DNA from: Limonium bicolor | Lineage: Eukaryota; Streptophyta; Magnoliopsida; Caryophyllales; Plumbaginaceae | Assembly (NCBI GenBank): GCA_023374045.1 | Contig: CM041778.1 | Location: forward strand, 99,636,839 to 99,700,838 | Length of the DNA: 64,000 nucleotides | Direction: 5' to 3' | In this document: one piece after another, positions 1 to 13,882 of the stretch | How the letters are laid out: the number at the start of each line of letters is the position of its first letter | How positions within the stretch are numbered: the stretch's first letter is position 1 | Made by a program: the position numbers and the translations under genes | The notes under the pieces: generated by a model | Database searches by the model: none | Seen by the model: the letters and a program-made list of their open reading frames with translations, nothing else | What the model was told of the DNA's origin: nothing

Positions 1-2091
1 TACTTCCATAGTCAAGTAAGGTTAACCAATGAAGTGATGACAGATATACATTAGTAGGTCCAAAAACTTAATTAATTGGATTAGTAATAAACTGACATAT
101 GTATACTATATAGTTATGTACATGGGATAAACCATTCCAAGGAATATACTATTCTATTTCATATTCACTTTTACAAAAAATTAACATTAGATATTATTTA
201 GTTATCTAGACAGAGTCATGTGACATACATATTAATTGGAAAACAAAGTAACATAATACTATTAGTCTGAGTCTGAGATCATTTTATTTTACTATATTTT
301 TTAAAAATAATAATGTTTATATACGCTATAGCGATGATCTAGTTTCTTAATAGAAAAGCTAAACTGCCGGTATTGGCTTGTGAGACTGTTAAAAATTTTA
401 ATTTCGTATTCTGACAATTAATTAACGGTAAATGATATGAAACCTTAGTTGCTATTGTATAAAATCGAGTAGATAAACTAATATAACTTCGCTTAGGTTT
501 GAATCAAATCGGTTGGGATTAGGTTTCAAATCACTCATAAATGAACGTGTTATCAGGTCAAATCAAATTTCGCCAAATTTAGAAATACAATTCGAACACA
601 TTGACACAACTTGGCGCTCGTTCTTTTTATATACTATATATAAAAACAGAGCCCTCATGAGTATTTGATAAGTTCTTTGTCAATTGTCATGTGGGATGTT
701 TGGTTCCCATCATATAAGAAGAAAGGGAACCATAGATGTCCAATCACAAGCACGCTAAGTTGAATTCCATCATTCCATTGAAATGGTGAGATAGTGCTCT
801 ATATAATCTTTGACGTGGGAGTTGGCTGGCTGTAGTTGGCAAACACAGAATCTATACAATATGACACCGTCAGCAGTTGGGCATTGCTCGAATCAAAGAT
901 TATCTTTTTCCGTCTAAAATGGAACATGACGATAATTTGTTTTATAGATCCATTAGAAAAGGAAAAGGTAGACCGTGGCATCGAATCACCCTGTCTCCAC
1001 TCCACCATGCCATCCCTATATGCTTCATTTTTCTCTACTTTATTATTCTTATCTAGCTAGCTAGCTTCAAATCTCGATTCTGAACTCCTGAGGTTGTTCT
1101 GGATAATTCCCATCGTAGACAGACACTTGGAACCGGAACTGGATCCTAAAATGCGCACATACATATATGCGAATCAGGAACTAGAGAATAGAATAAGATG
1201 CAAGCCTTAATTGTTGATTTGAAGGAGTTGAGTTACCTATTTTTCCATCTTACCATAGGCTCGCTAGGTGTAAGTTTGATATGCTTCCTTTTCTGACCTG
1301 TTTGGTTTTTACAATGGTGACTTGTCAATGCCGAATGATTCATTGTGAATTATACGGTTAGAGGATAAGGTGATCTGTGATGTGATCCGACTGATTTTGT
1401 TTATTTTTTTTTATATTGTTGGATGCATGTCATTGGCTAAAATTACATTAGATCTACACAAGATACAGGGCTTACACATCATATCCATATCTTCAGCATC
1501 TTTCTTTTCTTTTGCATCTTACCTATCCAACTTGGAGTTTAATCCTTTTGTCTTTTCAAAGTTATACCATTGCCTTTATAGATTTTACTACTACATAGAG
1601 AATAGTTACTAAACCTTAATACAGGTTTCTTTCGAGTGATCGGACTGAGTATTGATTCCAAACAAACGGTGAGGATTTTTAAAATAATAAATAAATAACA
1701 ACGATAAGTTTCTCAAACGATTGCGTTGAAATCTATATCAACAATCCAAGGTAGCCAAAATGCCACTGAACCCTTTATAGATTGTGATGTGTCACTCTAA
1801 AGAAAACTTCTGATAATCGATGAACTTAGGTTTGATTAACACCGTAATAGTGATGATACTGTTCTTCAAGAGAAGCCAAAATGCCACTGAACCCTTGAGC
1901 TTATTCCCTAACCCCATTGATCAAAGTGTAGCCCAACACAAAAGGTTTCAACAGTGGATCCCGCTTACCTTGGTTCAGTCAGCAGTAACAACACTGGTAT
2001 GTGCACTCTGATATGTTCTTCGCAGGCCCTGACAAATCCATGAATAAGGGCTCTCCTGATATCACAAATTAAACAGTTCATAAGAATATGA
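1..2091. other. AT-rich non-coding flank with a 23-bp direct repeat
   Basis: No gene can be supported here; the short open frames have no recognisable domain. A 23-bp direct repeat, starting agccaaaatgccactg, lies at 1753-1775 and again at 1874-1896. An open stretch at about 1871-1993 is bounded by AG and by GTATGT, so it could be an exon of an unrecognised gene, but nothing confirms it. Confidence 0.5.
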
Positions 2092-2243
2092 TATTTTGCC
2101 TCCGTCGTTAACGACTGGTGTGCAGCACAAAATTTCCTTGCCGCTCAGTTGAAAAGAATGTGGGACGTGAAATACGGATGTTCATTCTTGCCACTCAGTT
2201 GCGCAGATCAAACAGCTTATTGGAGTGCACCAGCAATAGAGTA
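2092..2243 (+). pseudogene. Unrecognised coding-like fragment cut by the Copia element
   Basis: An open frame runs from just after a stop at 2089-2091 to the first base of the Copia LTR. Its translation looks protein-like, with short pieces such as NDWCAAQNFLAAQLKRMWD and ADQTAYWSAPAIE. If the insertion and one target duplication are removed, the frame meets a TAG at once, so the insertion may lie at the 3' end of an ORF. I do not recognise the family. It may be the last exon of a host gene, or chance. Confidence 0.3.
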
Positions 2244-2563
2244 TATTAGAATTATATTCCTTTCTTCTTAGTTTCCTTCTTTATTTTTAGTTAGTTTCCC
2301 TTCCTAATTAAGTCTAGATTTTAGTTAGTTTCCCTTCTCTAATTAAGTCTAGATTTTAGTTAGTTTCCCTTCTCTAATTAAGTCTAGATTTTATTTCCTT
2401 ATTCGATATCTCTTTTCTCCTATATAATGTACCCATTCTTTTCATATAGAAGCAAGTAATAAGAAAGACATTCTTTCTGTATCTCCACACTCCATCTTTC
2501 TCGATCTGCTCTCTCCCTCTTTCCCGCTGTAGAATACAACTACCGATTCACAGCAATCCAACA
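2244..2563 (+). repeat. Copia 5' LTR
   Basis: The 320-bp LTR ends AATCCAACA directly before the primer-binding site. It contains three tandem copies of a unit of about 32 bp built on ttagtttcccttct plus taattaagtctag (about 2286-2393). A TATA-like tatataatg lies near 2421. It differs from the 3' LTR by a few one-base changes. Confidence 0.93.
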
Positions 2564-2575
2564 TGGTACCAGAGC
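2564..2575 (+). other. Primer-binding site, initiator tRNA-Met type
   Basis: TGGTACCAGAGC follows the LTR with no spacer. It matches the usual plant Copia primer site TGGTATCAGAGC with one change. This fixes the LTR boundary and the plus orientation. Confidence 0.9.
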
Positions 2576-2644
2576 AGGATTCTGTTCCTCTTCGTTTTTC
2601 TTCTGCGAATCCCTTCTAGGGTTTCCGTCCCGTCTGCGATTGCC

Positions 2645-3867
2645 ATGGCCAACGAAGGAGGGGAGAACGAATTGACTCGTCTCCTCACTCAAATCCTGAC
2701 GAATGTTGCGACGACCAGTGTTGGCGCAACCAAGGTTGATGCTTCTGATCCTTACTATATTCACCCGAGCGACTATCCTGGGATGATTATTGCCGGGAAA
2801 TTTACTGGTAAAAATTTTTCACGATGGAAGAAGGCTGTCATCATTTCCCTTACTGCCAAAAACAAGCTTGGATTTATAAATGGGAAGATTACGAAGCCTG
2901 ATTCTGCATCCAGTAACTATGATCAATGGGAACGATGTAATAGTCTGGTTCAATCTTGGCTTGAACACGCTCTTGACGAGTCAATAGCTCAGAGTTTCCT
3001 CACTGCAAATTCTGCGCGCGATTTATGGAACGAGTTGCTGGCGAAGTATGAAACAAGCAATGGTGTTCAATTATATCAGATCAGACAAGCCATTAGTTCT
3101 CTAAAACAAGAGAACGACAGCGTTACTGAATACCATACCAAACTCAAGAAGCTATGGGATGAGATGGATATGATGTTTCCGACTCCCCCTTGCAACTGTG
3201 AGCAATCGAAGGAAAACCTAAAATACCACCAGAACCAGAGATTGGTGGAGTTTCTTATGGGGTTGAACTCATCCTATAAAACTATCCGTGGTAACATTCT
3301 GATGAAGAAGACTTTACCTTCTACAATCGAACAAGCTTACTCTCTTTGCTTGCAAGAAGAGAAAAACCAAAATCAACCTACTGAAACAAAGAAAGAGAGT
3401 GAATCGATGAGCTTTGCTAACCAGAGTTACAGGCCTGCGCTAGAAAACAAGTGGCAAAATGAGAAGAAGAAGAATCTGCATTGCAACTTCTGCAATAAAA
3501 GGGGGCACATTGAGGAGATTGCTTCTTTAAATCTGGAAAAATAATTCAGTGCACATATTGTGGTAAGAAAGGTCATTTGGAAGAGAAATGCTTCGCAAAG
3601 AATGGTTTCCCAAAGGGAAATAAGACCGGGAGAAATAACAGAGGTATGGTGGCTCAGACCAGCTTTGAATATGAGGAAAAACAGTCAAGAGAAAACAATC
3701 AGTTAACCGCAGGTTTCACACCACAACAACTGCAACAACTCTCTGAGATATTCAATGGAAAAGGAAAAACTGCCATGTGCAGTTTTTCAGGTAAATCCTT
3801 ATGTCTTAGTGCAGCTGTCGTAGTAATAAGTCCAGGGATTTTGGATTCTCGATTCAGGTGCCTCTGA
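2645..3867 (+). pseudogene. Copia gag polyprotein with double zinc knuckle, frame-broken
   Basis: The ATG at 2645 opens a 299-codon frame. Its N-terminal part (YYIHPSDYPGM, then FSRWKKAVIISL) is typical of plant Copia Gag, followed by the alpha-helical capsid-like region. Near residue 285 the first CX2CX4HX4C knuckle (CNFCNKRGH) loses its last Cys through a one-base frame change, and the frame stops at 3544. The second knuckle (CTYCGKKGHLEEKC) continues in another frame to 3867. The product would bind element RNA in virus-like particles if intact. As read it gives a truncated Gag without a working knuckle pair. Confidence 0.85.
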
Positions 3868-5506
3868 TCATATCTGTTGTGATAAATCAATCATGAATTC
3901 TATTATGAAAAATGCTAAGCTGAAGCAAGTAAAAATGCCAGATAATCATATTAAGGTTGTAGACTATATTGGACATGTCCAAATATGTCCTGACTTCAAC
4001 TTACCTGATGTTCTTTGTGTTGAAGAATTCAGTTTCAATCTTTTATCAGTTCACAAACTGGCTGCACAGTTAAACAGTTTAATCTCCTTTGGAAGTGGGG
4101 GTTGTTTTGTGCAGGACCAATTGAAGACTGATTTCATTCAAATTGGAACAGTTAAAGAAGGACTGTACATTTTGGACATCCAGCAGTTCGAGCAATACTA
4201 CAGCAAGAGAAGGAGTCTTGTGTGTAATTCAATTTCTGTCATCAACAAATGGCACGATAGGTTGGGCCATGTGCCATTAGAAAAATTAAGAAGCCTAGAT
4301 GTGATAGATAGTATTAGACAGAAAGATGTAGATAAATTTTCTGTGAAGCATGTAATAAATCAAAGGGACATAGGCTGCCTTTCAGTAGCAGCAGCATAAA
4401 AACTACATGTATTTTTGAGATGGTTCACGTAGACACATGGGGCCCCTTTCATGTAAGACCCACGATGGTTTTTCATATTTTGTTACTATTGTTGAAGATT
4501 TCAGCCGCGCTACATGGGTCTATATGATAAAAAATAAAAGTGATGCTTTTCAAGTGATTAAACAATTCGTCCAGTATGTAGAAACTCAGTTTTCTGCAAA
4601 AATAAAAGTGATTAGGTCTGATAATGCAAGGGAACTTGGCACCAGCTTAGAAGGAAAAGAATTTTATCAGGGGCGTGGTATTAAACATGAAACGACTGTC
4701 CTAACACGCCCCAGCAAAATGGAATAGCTGAAAGAAAGCATAGATATCTTCTTGAGACAGCAAGGGCTCTATATTTCAAATCCAATGTTCCTCTTGAGTT
4801 TTGGGGAGAGTGCATACTCCACGCTGTCTATCTCATTAACAGACTTCCCAGTAAACCAATTAACATGCAAAACACCATATGAAATTTTGTTCAATAAGAA
4901 ACCAGAATATACACACTTAAGGGTGTTCGGTTGCCTGTGTTTCGCAACTATCACCTCCAGAATTGGGAATAAATTCAATCCAAGATCAACAGCTTGTATC
5001 TACCTGGGTCAGTCCATGCATCAGAAGGGATATAAATTGCTAAACCTAGAAACCAGAGATATCTTTGTCAATCGAGATGTAGTTTTCTATGAAAATTTGT
5101 TTCCTTTCAAACAAATACCAAACCATCTTAATCTTGACTTGAAGAAATACCTTTTACCCTCTGAAATAGAGAGACTGGTTGTCCTTTACCAGACCAAACC
5201 ACCTAATCTGTCGAAAATCATCATCCTATTTTTGAAGATTGGGTCCCTGATGTGGTCCAATATAACAACAATCAAGATACACCCACTACAGAGGGGGGCA
5301 TCGAAGTAGAGGGGGCTCACAATCAATCAGATACCAGTGATGATCAATCTCAAGCTGAACAACAAGCAAATCAGCCACCTGTTTCCAGAAGGTCTGAGCG
5401 CATCAGGCATGTTCCCGCACATCTCCAAGATTACCTTCTGGGGAACGTCACAATAAACACGCTCACAGACGTTATTCCGTCTAGATGTATGAGCATTCAG
5501 TCCTAA
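3842..5506 (+). pseudogene. Copia protease and integrase region, several frame breaks
   Basis: The aspartic protease site WILDSGASDH is at 3842. A GAG-pre-integrase motif (WHDRLGHVPLEKL) lies near 4250. The integrase zinc Cys pair (CEACNKSKGH) and first catalytic Asp (HVDTWGP) are in other frames near 4350-4440. The second Asp is in IRSDNARELG (about 4610-4635), and the region of the catalytic Glu (NGIAERKHR) follows in yet another frame near 4722. Then come [12 protein letters not shown] sequence and the linker to reverse transcriptase. The key residues are present but no single frame joins them, so no working integrase is predicted. Confidence 0.85.
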
Positions 5507-5575
5507 TTAGAGCAAGACATAACCGAGCCAGAGTCATATGAAGAAGCAGTATCCAAAGGAGAATGGGTTTCTGCC

Positions 5576-6724
5576 ATGAATGATGAATTACATGCGTTAG
5601 AAGCTAACCAAACTTGGGAGCTGGTGGAACCGTGTAAAACTAAGAAACCCATTGGTAGTCGTTGGGTATACAAGGTCAAGCTTACATCTGATGGAGGAAT
5701 TGAGCGCTATAAAGCAAGGGTTGTCGCCAAGGGATACACCCAGAAAGAAGGTATAGACTACCAAGAAACGTATTCACCAGTGGCTAAGATGACAACAGTC
5801 CGTTCCTTCCTAGCTGTCGCAGTCAAGAGAGGATGGAAAATTCACCAATTCGACGTTAACAACGCATTTCTAAATGGTGATTTAGATGAGGAGGTATACA
5901 TGCTCCCTCCAAGGGGATACCTGAAAGAAGGGGACAAACGAGTCTACAAGTTGAAGAAATCAATATACGGACTAAAACAGTCCTCGAGACAGTGGAATTC
6001 AAAGCTTACCAGTTTCCTTGAAATCCTTGGTTATACTCAATCCCTCAACGATTATTCTCTCTTCACTAAAAAGGAGCAAGGCCAGTCCACATACATCCTA
6101 GTTTATGTCGACGATATTCTTGCCACGGGGAACAGCAGTGTAGAAATAAACAAAGTCAAGAAAGAGCTCAACACTGTTTTCAAAATCAAGGATCTTGGTT
6201 TAATCCGATACTTTCTGGGAATGGAGTTTTTAAACACCCCAGAGGGAGTGGTTGTCACTCAAAGGAAATTCATCCAGGAAACATTGAACAAGTTCTGCCA
6301 CTCTGAGTGCAAACCCACTGTCGCTCCTATGGAATACAATTTGAAGTTTGAAGACAACTGCAAACCTCTTGCTGATCCCACTGTATATAGGCAAATTGTT
6401 GGAAAATTAAACTATTTGACAAACACGAGACCGGATTTATGTTTTACAGTTCAGTTCTTAAGCCAATTTTCCAGCAGCCCAACAGAAGCTCATCTCAGTG
6501 CTGCTCATCATGCCCTTAGATATGTCAAGGGAACTATTGGCTTCGGACTCTTGATGAATAACAGCAGCCTCATCGATATGATCGCCTATTGCGATGCTGA
6601 TTGGGCTACTTGTTCATCCACCAGAAAATCCGTTAGTGGATTCTTTATTACTTTGGGAGCCTCTCCTATCTCCTGGAAATCAAAGAAAACAAAGCACCGT
6701 TGCTTTATCCACTGCCGAAGCTGA
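5576..6724 (+). pseudogene. Copia reverse transcriptase (RVT_2 type)
   Basis: The 382-codon frame has the Copia reverse-transcriptase signature: GSRWVYKVK and YKARVVAKGYTQKEGIDY near the start, FDVNNAFLNGDL with a catalytic Asp, and the YVDDILATG active site near residue 180. YLTNTRPDL and the first RNase H motif (YCDADWA) follow at the end. This is the longest intact segment of the element. It is open upstream of the ATG, as expected for a polyprotein internal domain. It shifts frame at about 6690, so RNase H is cut in two. Confidence 0.93.
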
Positions 6725-7058
6725 ATATAGGTCGATGAGAAGACTCACAACAGAACTAGCATGGTTAACCAGACTGTTATCTGAACTGGAAGTGCCTACC
6801 GTTGTGCCTGTCCCCGTCAAATGCGATAATCAGGCAGCGGTATACATAGCCAAAAACCCTGTGTTCCATGAGAGGACTAAGCACATTGATCTAGACTGTC
6901 ATTATGTACGTGAGAAGCTGAAACAAGGACTTATTTCAGTGGAGTTTATACCTGGCCGTCTACAGCTCGCGGATCCTTTCACCAAAGTCATTACAGGGAA
7001 ACAATATCATTCTGTTCTTCCTCAGTTGGGGTTACATGATTATACTGGAATTTTGTAA
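6585..7058 (+). pseudogene. Copia RNase H domain, C-terminal part in a shifted frame
   Basis: The domain begins with YCDADWA in the reverse-transcriptase frame and continues after a one-base frame change as STVALSTAEAEYRSM, CDNQAAVYIAKNPVFHERTKHIDLD and LADPFTK. These are standard Copia RNase H landmarks; the catalytic acids of DADW, AEAEY and CDN are all present. It ends 45 bp before the 3' LTR. Confidence 0.9.
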
Positions 7059-7094
7059 TCTAATCCAATCTCTATGGTCTCGACCCTAGAGCTT

Positions 7095-7103
7095 GAGAGG
7101 GGG
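7095..7103 (+). other. Polypurine tract
   Basis: GAGAGGGGG lies directly before the 3' LTR. This is the expected second-strand primer and marks the LTR start. Confidence 0.85.
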
Positions 7104-7424
7104 TATTAGAATTATATTCCTTTCTTCTTAGTTTCCTTCTTTATTTTTAGTTAGTTCCCTTCTCTAATTAAGTCTAGATTTTAGTTAGTTTCCCTTCTCT
7201 AATTAAGTCTAGATTTTAGTTAGTTTCCCTTCTCTAATTAAGTCTAGATTTTATTTCCTTATTCGATATCTCTTTTCTCCTATATATATGTACCCATTCT
7301 TTTCATATAGAAGCAAGTAATAAGAAAGACATTCTTTCTGTATCTCCACACTCCATCTTTCTCGATCTGCTCTCTCCCTCTTTCTCGCTGTAGAATACAA
7401 CTACCGATTCACAGCAATCCAACA
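7104..7424 (+). repeat. Copia 3' LTR
   Basis: The 321-bp copy of the 5' LTR has the same start TATTAGAATT, the same triple internal unit and the same end AATCCAACA. Differences seen include a one-base loss near 7153, tatatatatg instead of tatataatg, and one C/T change near the end. Confidence 0.93.
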
Positions 7425-8168
7425 GAATAGCCGCTGTCGATGCTCAAAAATTGCGTCCCGGCCGCCATGTGTAAATCCTGATTGAATGATCAACCGCTAA
7501 TCTGCAAGCACCGTCGGTAAGACGTGGAGAGGTTTCGGCTACAAACTGCCTGACTCTGCTTCCCCCAGTGAGGGCGCGGCTAGGTGAAGGAACCGTCTGG
7601 CATGCGCGCTTGTTTGTAAATGCAAGTGAACAGCCAGCCGGGGCGTGCACTAGAAAAACCAGTCCACTATCGCAGATGAAATTGGCCTTTAAAAGTAGTG
7701 GGATGATATATTCATGAGGAAAAATAAGTAAGAGATGAGAAGGTTATTTTTCCCCGGGACGATGGATACGAGACTAAGAAAATGTAAAGGGGACTGAAGG
7801 GATTTGGCTAAAACTTGTGATCAGACTTGACTTGAGAATCAACGACCACCGATAGAATAATCTGACGATGGAAACTCACCTGAATCCAAATGCATTTGTC
7901 CATCATACTTCAGACCTCATTACTCATATGATGTAAATACACCATTTAACCAGTGGCTATCTTTTGCAATTGAAAAGTAAAGACACATACAAGGTTCCAA
8001 GTTGACTACATTGAAAAACCAGTCTTTAGTTTATATGACCAGTCGAGCCCTTGGAGCAGCAGCTTGATCTACCAAAGCAAGCTTGATTCTCAACCTTGTA
8101 TGAAGAAAGAGTCCTAAATTCAAGGGAGCGACTAGAATAGATTGACGTGCTACCCACAGCCGGATGAT
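7425..8168. other. Intergenic region and likely 3' UTR of the decarboxylase gene
   Basis: 7430-7680 is more GC-rich than its surroundings and holds no recognised gene. The remainder, up to the decarboxylase stop codon at 8169-8171, probably includes that gene's 3' UTR on the minus strand. No poly(A) signal could be placed with confidence. Confidence 0.4.
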
Positions 8169-11531
<3,363 letters not shown>

Positions 11532-13470
11532 GCTTGCCCGCCAACTAGGAACGAGAGAGACAGAGAGAGAGAAACCCTTTCGGAACTGGCTACAGACAAA
11601 TGCGTTCAAAGGTGATAGATCAGATAAATGCTGTCCGCGTCACTAGTCACCTACGCATGCTACGAGGAATATAGATTATAATAGGACTACTACTTGTCCC
11701 TCAATCATTCTGGACACAATTCTAACCATTAGATCAGAGAAAAAATAATAATGGAGGGTTTAGATTACATAGTCTACTAATTTATGAAATTATTTAATTT
11801 GGTATTAGCGATTTCTTTACCATGACTTTCAGTGCCTCTCATCATCCTTTCTAGAACCCTAACCGACAAACAACGTAGATTTCATTGTTGCGTCTCTTTT
11901 GATGAAGCTCTTCCTGATATTGAATTAATCAAATTTCTCCCTCCCCATCCAAATCCCTGGAGTTTAATTTATGAGCTTGTCTGCCTCGCTTGTGAAGGAT
12001 AATTGTTTGTTATTTGTGTTCTTGTCTGGGCTTTGAACAGTGGAACAATTATCATCTCTCTCGCTTGTTAAGACTTTCGATTTCAATATTACAGTACACG
12101 ATGGCTTCTCCCACCTCAAACAGGTTTGAAACCTACCATATCTCAATATATATTCTCACCTACTTTTGATTTTGATCGGAAACGAGGCTCTATACCAAGC
12201 TAGTGGATAAAACATCAATGAAAGAGCATAATTTACTGAAAATTCTTCCCCCCTCCCCGGTTCGGTATTTGTTTTCTTAGTATCCACTATGAATTTGAAA
12301 ACCAATTTGCGTAATAAACTTATCTTCATCTTTTTGTAGACAATAATAATAGTGGGTTTGGTTGCTTTGTCGATCAATGCAATTTCATTTGTCTCTTATG
12401 TGAATTTGCATACAATGCTTATGACTGGTATTTGTTTTCTGAAAGGCTGGTACTTTTTTTAAATGTGATACTTTTTCTGCTTATATTGGTACTTGTTTTC
12501 CAAAAGGCTGGTACTTGTTTTTAAAATTGTTGATACTTTCTCTGCCTATGGCTAGTACTTGTTTTCTGAAAGGCTAGTACTTTATCCGCCTAAGGCTTGT
12601 ATTTTTTTTTAAAGGCTAGTATTTATTTTTCAAAGTTTTCTAAAAGGCTGGTACTAGTTTTAGAAAGGTTGGTACTTTCTTAACCTATGACTGGTATTAG
12701 AAAGGTTGGTACTTTCTCAACCTATGGCTGGTATTTGTTTTCTAAAAGGCTTGTACTTGTTTTCCAAATTGCTGGTATTTGGTACTTTCTCTACGTACTG
12801 CTGATATTTGTTTTTCAAAAGTCTGTTACTTGTTTTACAAAATATTGGTACTTTCTCTGTCTATGAGTGGTACTTATTTCCAAAGGGTGTGTACTTGTCT
12901 ACACATATGGCGACATGATACCAAATGTGACTGTAATAAATACCATGTTAACGTGAATAACTTGCCAATGACTAATGAAAAAAGAACCACACATAGAAAG
13001 TTTAACACTATCAGCTAATTACCTTGAAAAAATGAACCAACAACCAAAATGTAATGCCTCTTGCCCCAGATCTAGTTGTTTAATACCTTTATTTTCATTC
13101 AACATGAATCTTCCAAAACAAGATACACAGATACCAATCATGGCGTGATGCAGTACAGCGTTGAAGAGGGAAGATGGTTTCGAAAAACAATCGTGGTGTA
13201 ATGCAGTACAGAGGAGAATTTGTAGTTGGTTATTTGTTATCTTAAAAAAATAGTAAAGCCCACAAAATCAGTAACCACCACTACTAACAGTTTTTTTTTT
13301 TAAAAAAATAATTCAATATAATCTACACCCTCCATTCAAATGTCCCTTAATCCAATGACTATAATTTAGTCCAGGATGCTCTAGGGAAAGCTAACAAGGC
13401 CAGGAGCGAATCCAAAGCCTGCTACGAGCGCTAAAGTTTTGTAGTGGTAATCTATATACTATAAAAGAAT
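11532..13470. other. 5' flank of the decarboxylase gene and non-coding DNA
   Basis: No gene is supported. The first 200 bases probably hold the 5' UTR and promoter of the minus-strand decarboxylase gene. The rest is AT-rich and includes the tandem repeat described separately. Confidence 0.4.
12420..12890. repeat. Degenerate T-rich tandem repeat (GGCTGGTACTT family)
   Basis: About a dozen imperfect units contain ggctggtacttg or ggctggtatttg, followed by ttttctgaaa or tttctctgcctat. Spacing is roughly 30-40 bp. No open frame spans it. It looks like an old minisatellite. Confidence 0.75.
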
Positions 13471-13882
13471 GGGAAAATTCATGATATACCCCTGTTTTTT
13501 TTTGTAATTCACAATATACCTCTGTGATTTTCGTAATTCAACTTTAAACATGCTTAAATGTTGTCCAAAATTGATGAAACTTTACATGGACGATGCTAAA
13601 GTGTTATATTTTGGTCAAATATCAAATTTGAAGTTTTTTAAGCTCATATGTGACCTGTGGGACCCAATGAATATGTGACTGTTCATTGGGTCCCACAGGT
13701 CACATGTGAGCTTAAAAAACTTCAAATTTGATATTGGACCGAAATATAACACTTTAACATCGTCCATGTAAAGTTTCATCAATTTTGGACAACATTTAAG
13801 CATGTTTAAAGTTAAATTACTAAAACCACAGGGGTATATTATGAATTATGAAAGAAAACAGGGATATCTCGTGAATTTTCCC
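13471..13882. mobile_element. Foldback MITE, Mutator-like, about 412 bp
   Basis: The whole element is one inverted repeat. The left arm starts gggaaaattcatgatatac; the right arm ends with gtgaattttccc. The arms meet at about 13676 around a 10-bp loop, where gacctgtgggacccaatgaa pairs with its complement. The flanks taaaagaat (13462-13470) and taaaagaaa (13883-13891) agree at 8 of 9 bases. A 9-bp target duplication with long inverted repeats suggests a non-autonomous Mutator-type element. Confidence 0.85.

Larger units (their letters stand above)
2244..7424 (+). mobile_element. Ty1/Copia LTR retrotransposon, complete in structure, coding region broken
   Basis: The 5181-bp element has two near-identical LTRs, an initiator-methionine tRNA primer-binding site, a polypurine tract, and domains in Copia order: gag, protease, integrase, reverse transcriptase, RNase H. 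The flanks gagta (2239-2243) and gaata (7425-7429) form a 5-bp target duplication with one mismatch. The LTRs start TATTAG rather than TGTTAG in both copies, so the variant was present before insertion. The LTRs differ at only a few positions, but the coding region changes frame at least six times. The copy is therefore probably non-autonomous, or the sequence carries indel errors. Confidence 0.95.
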
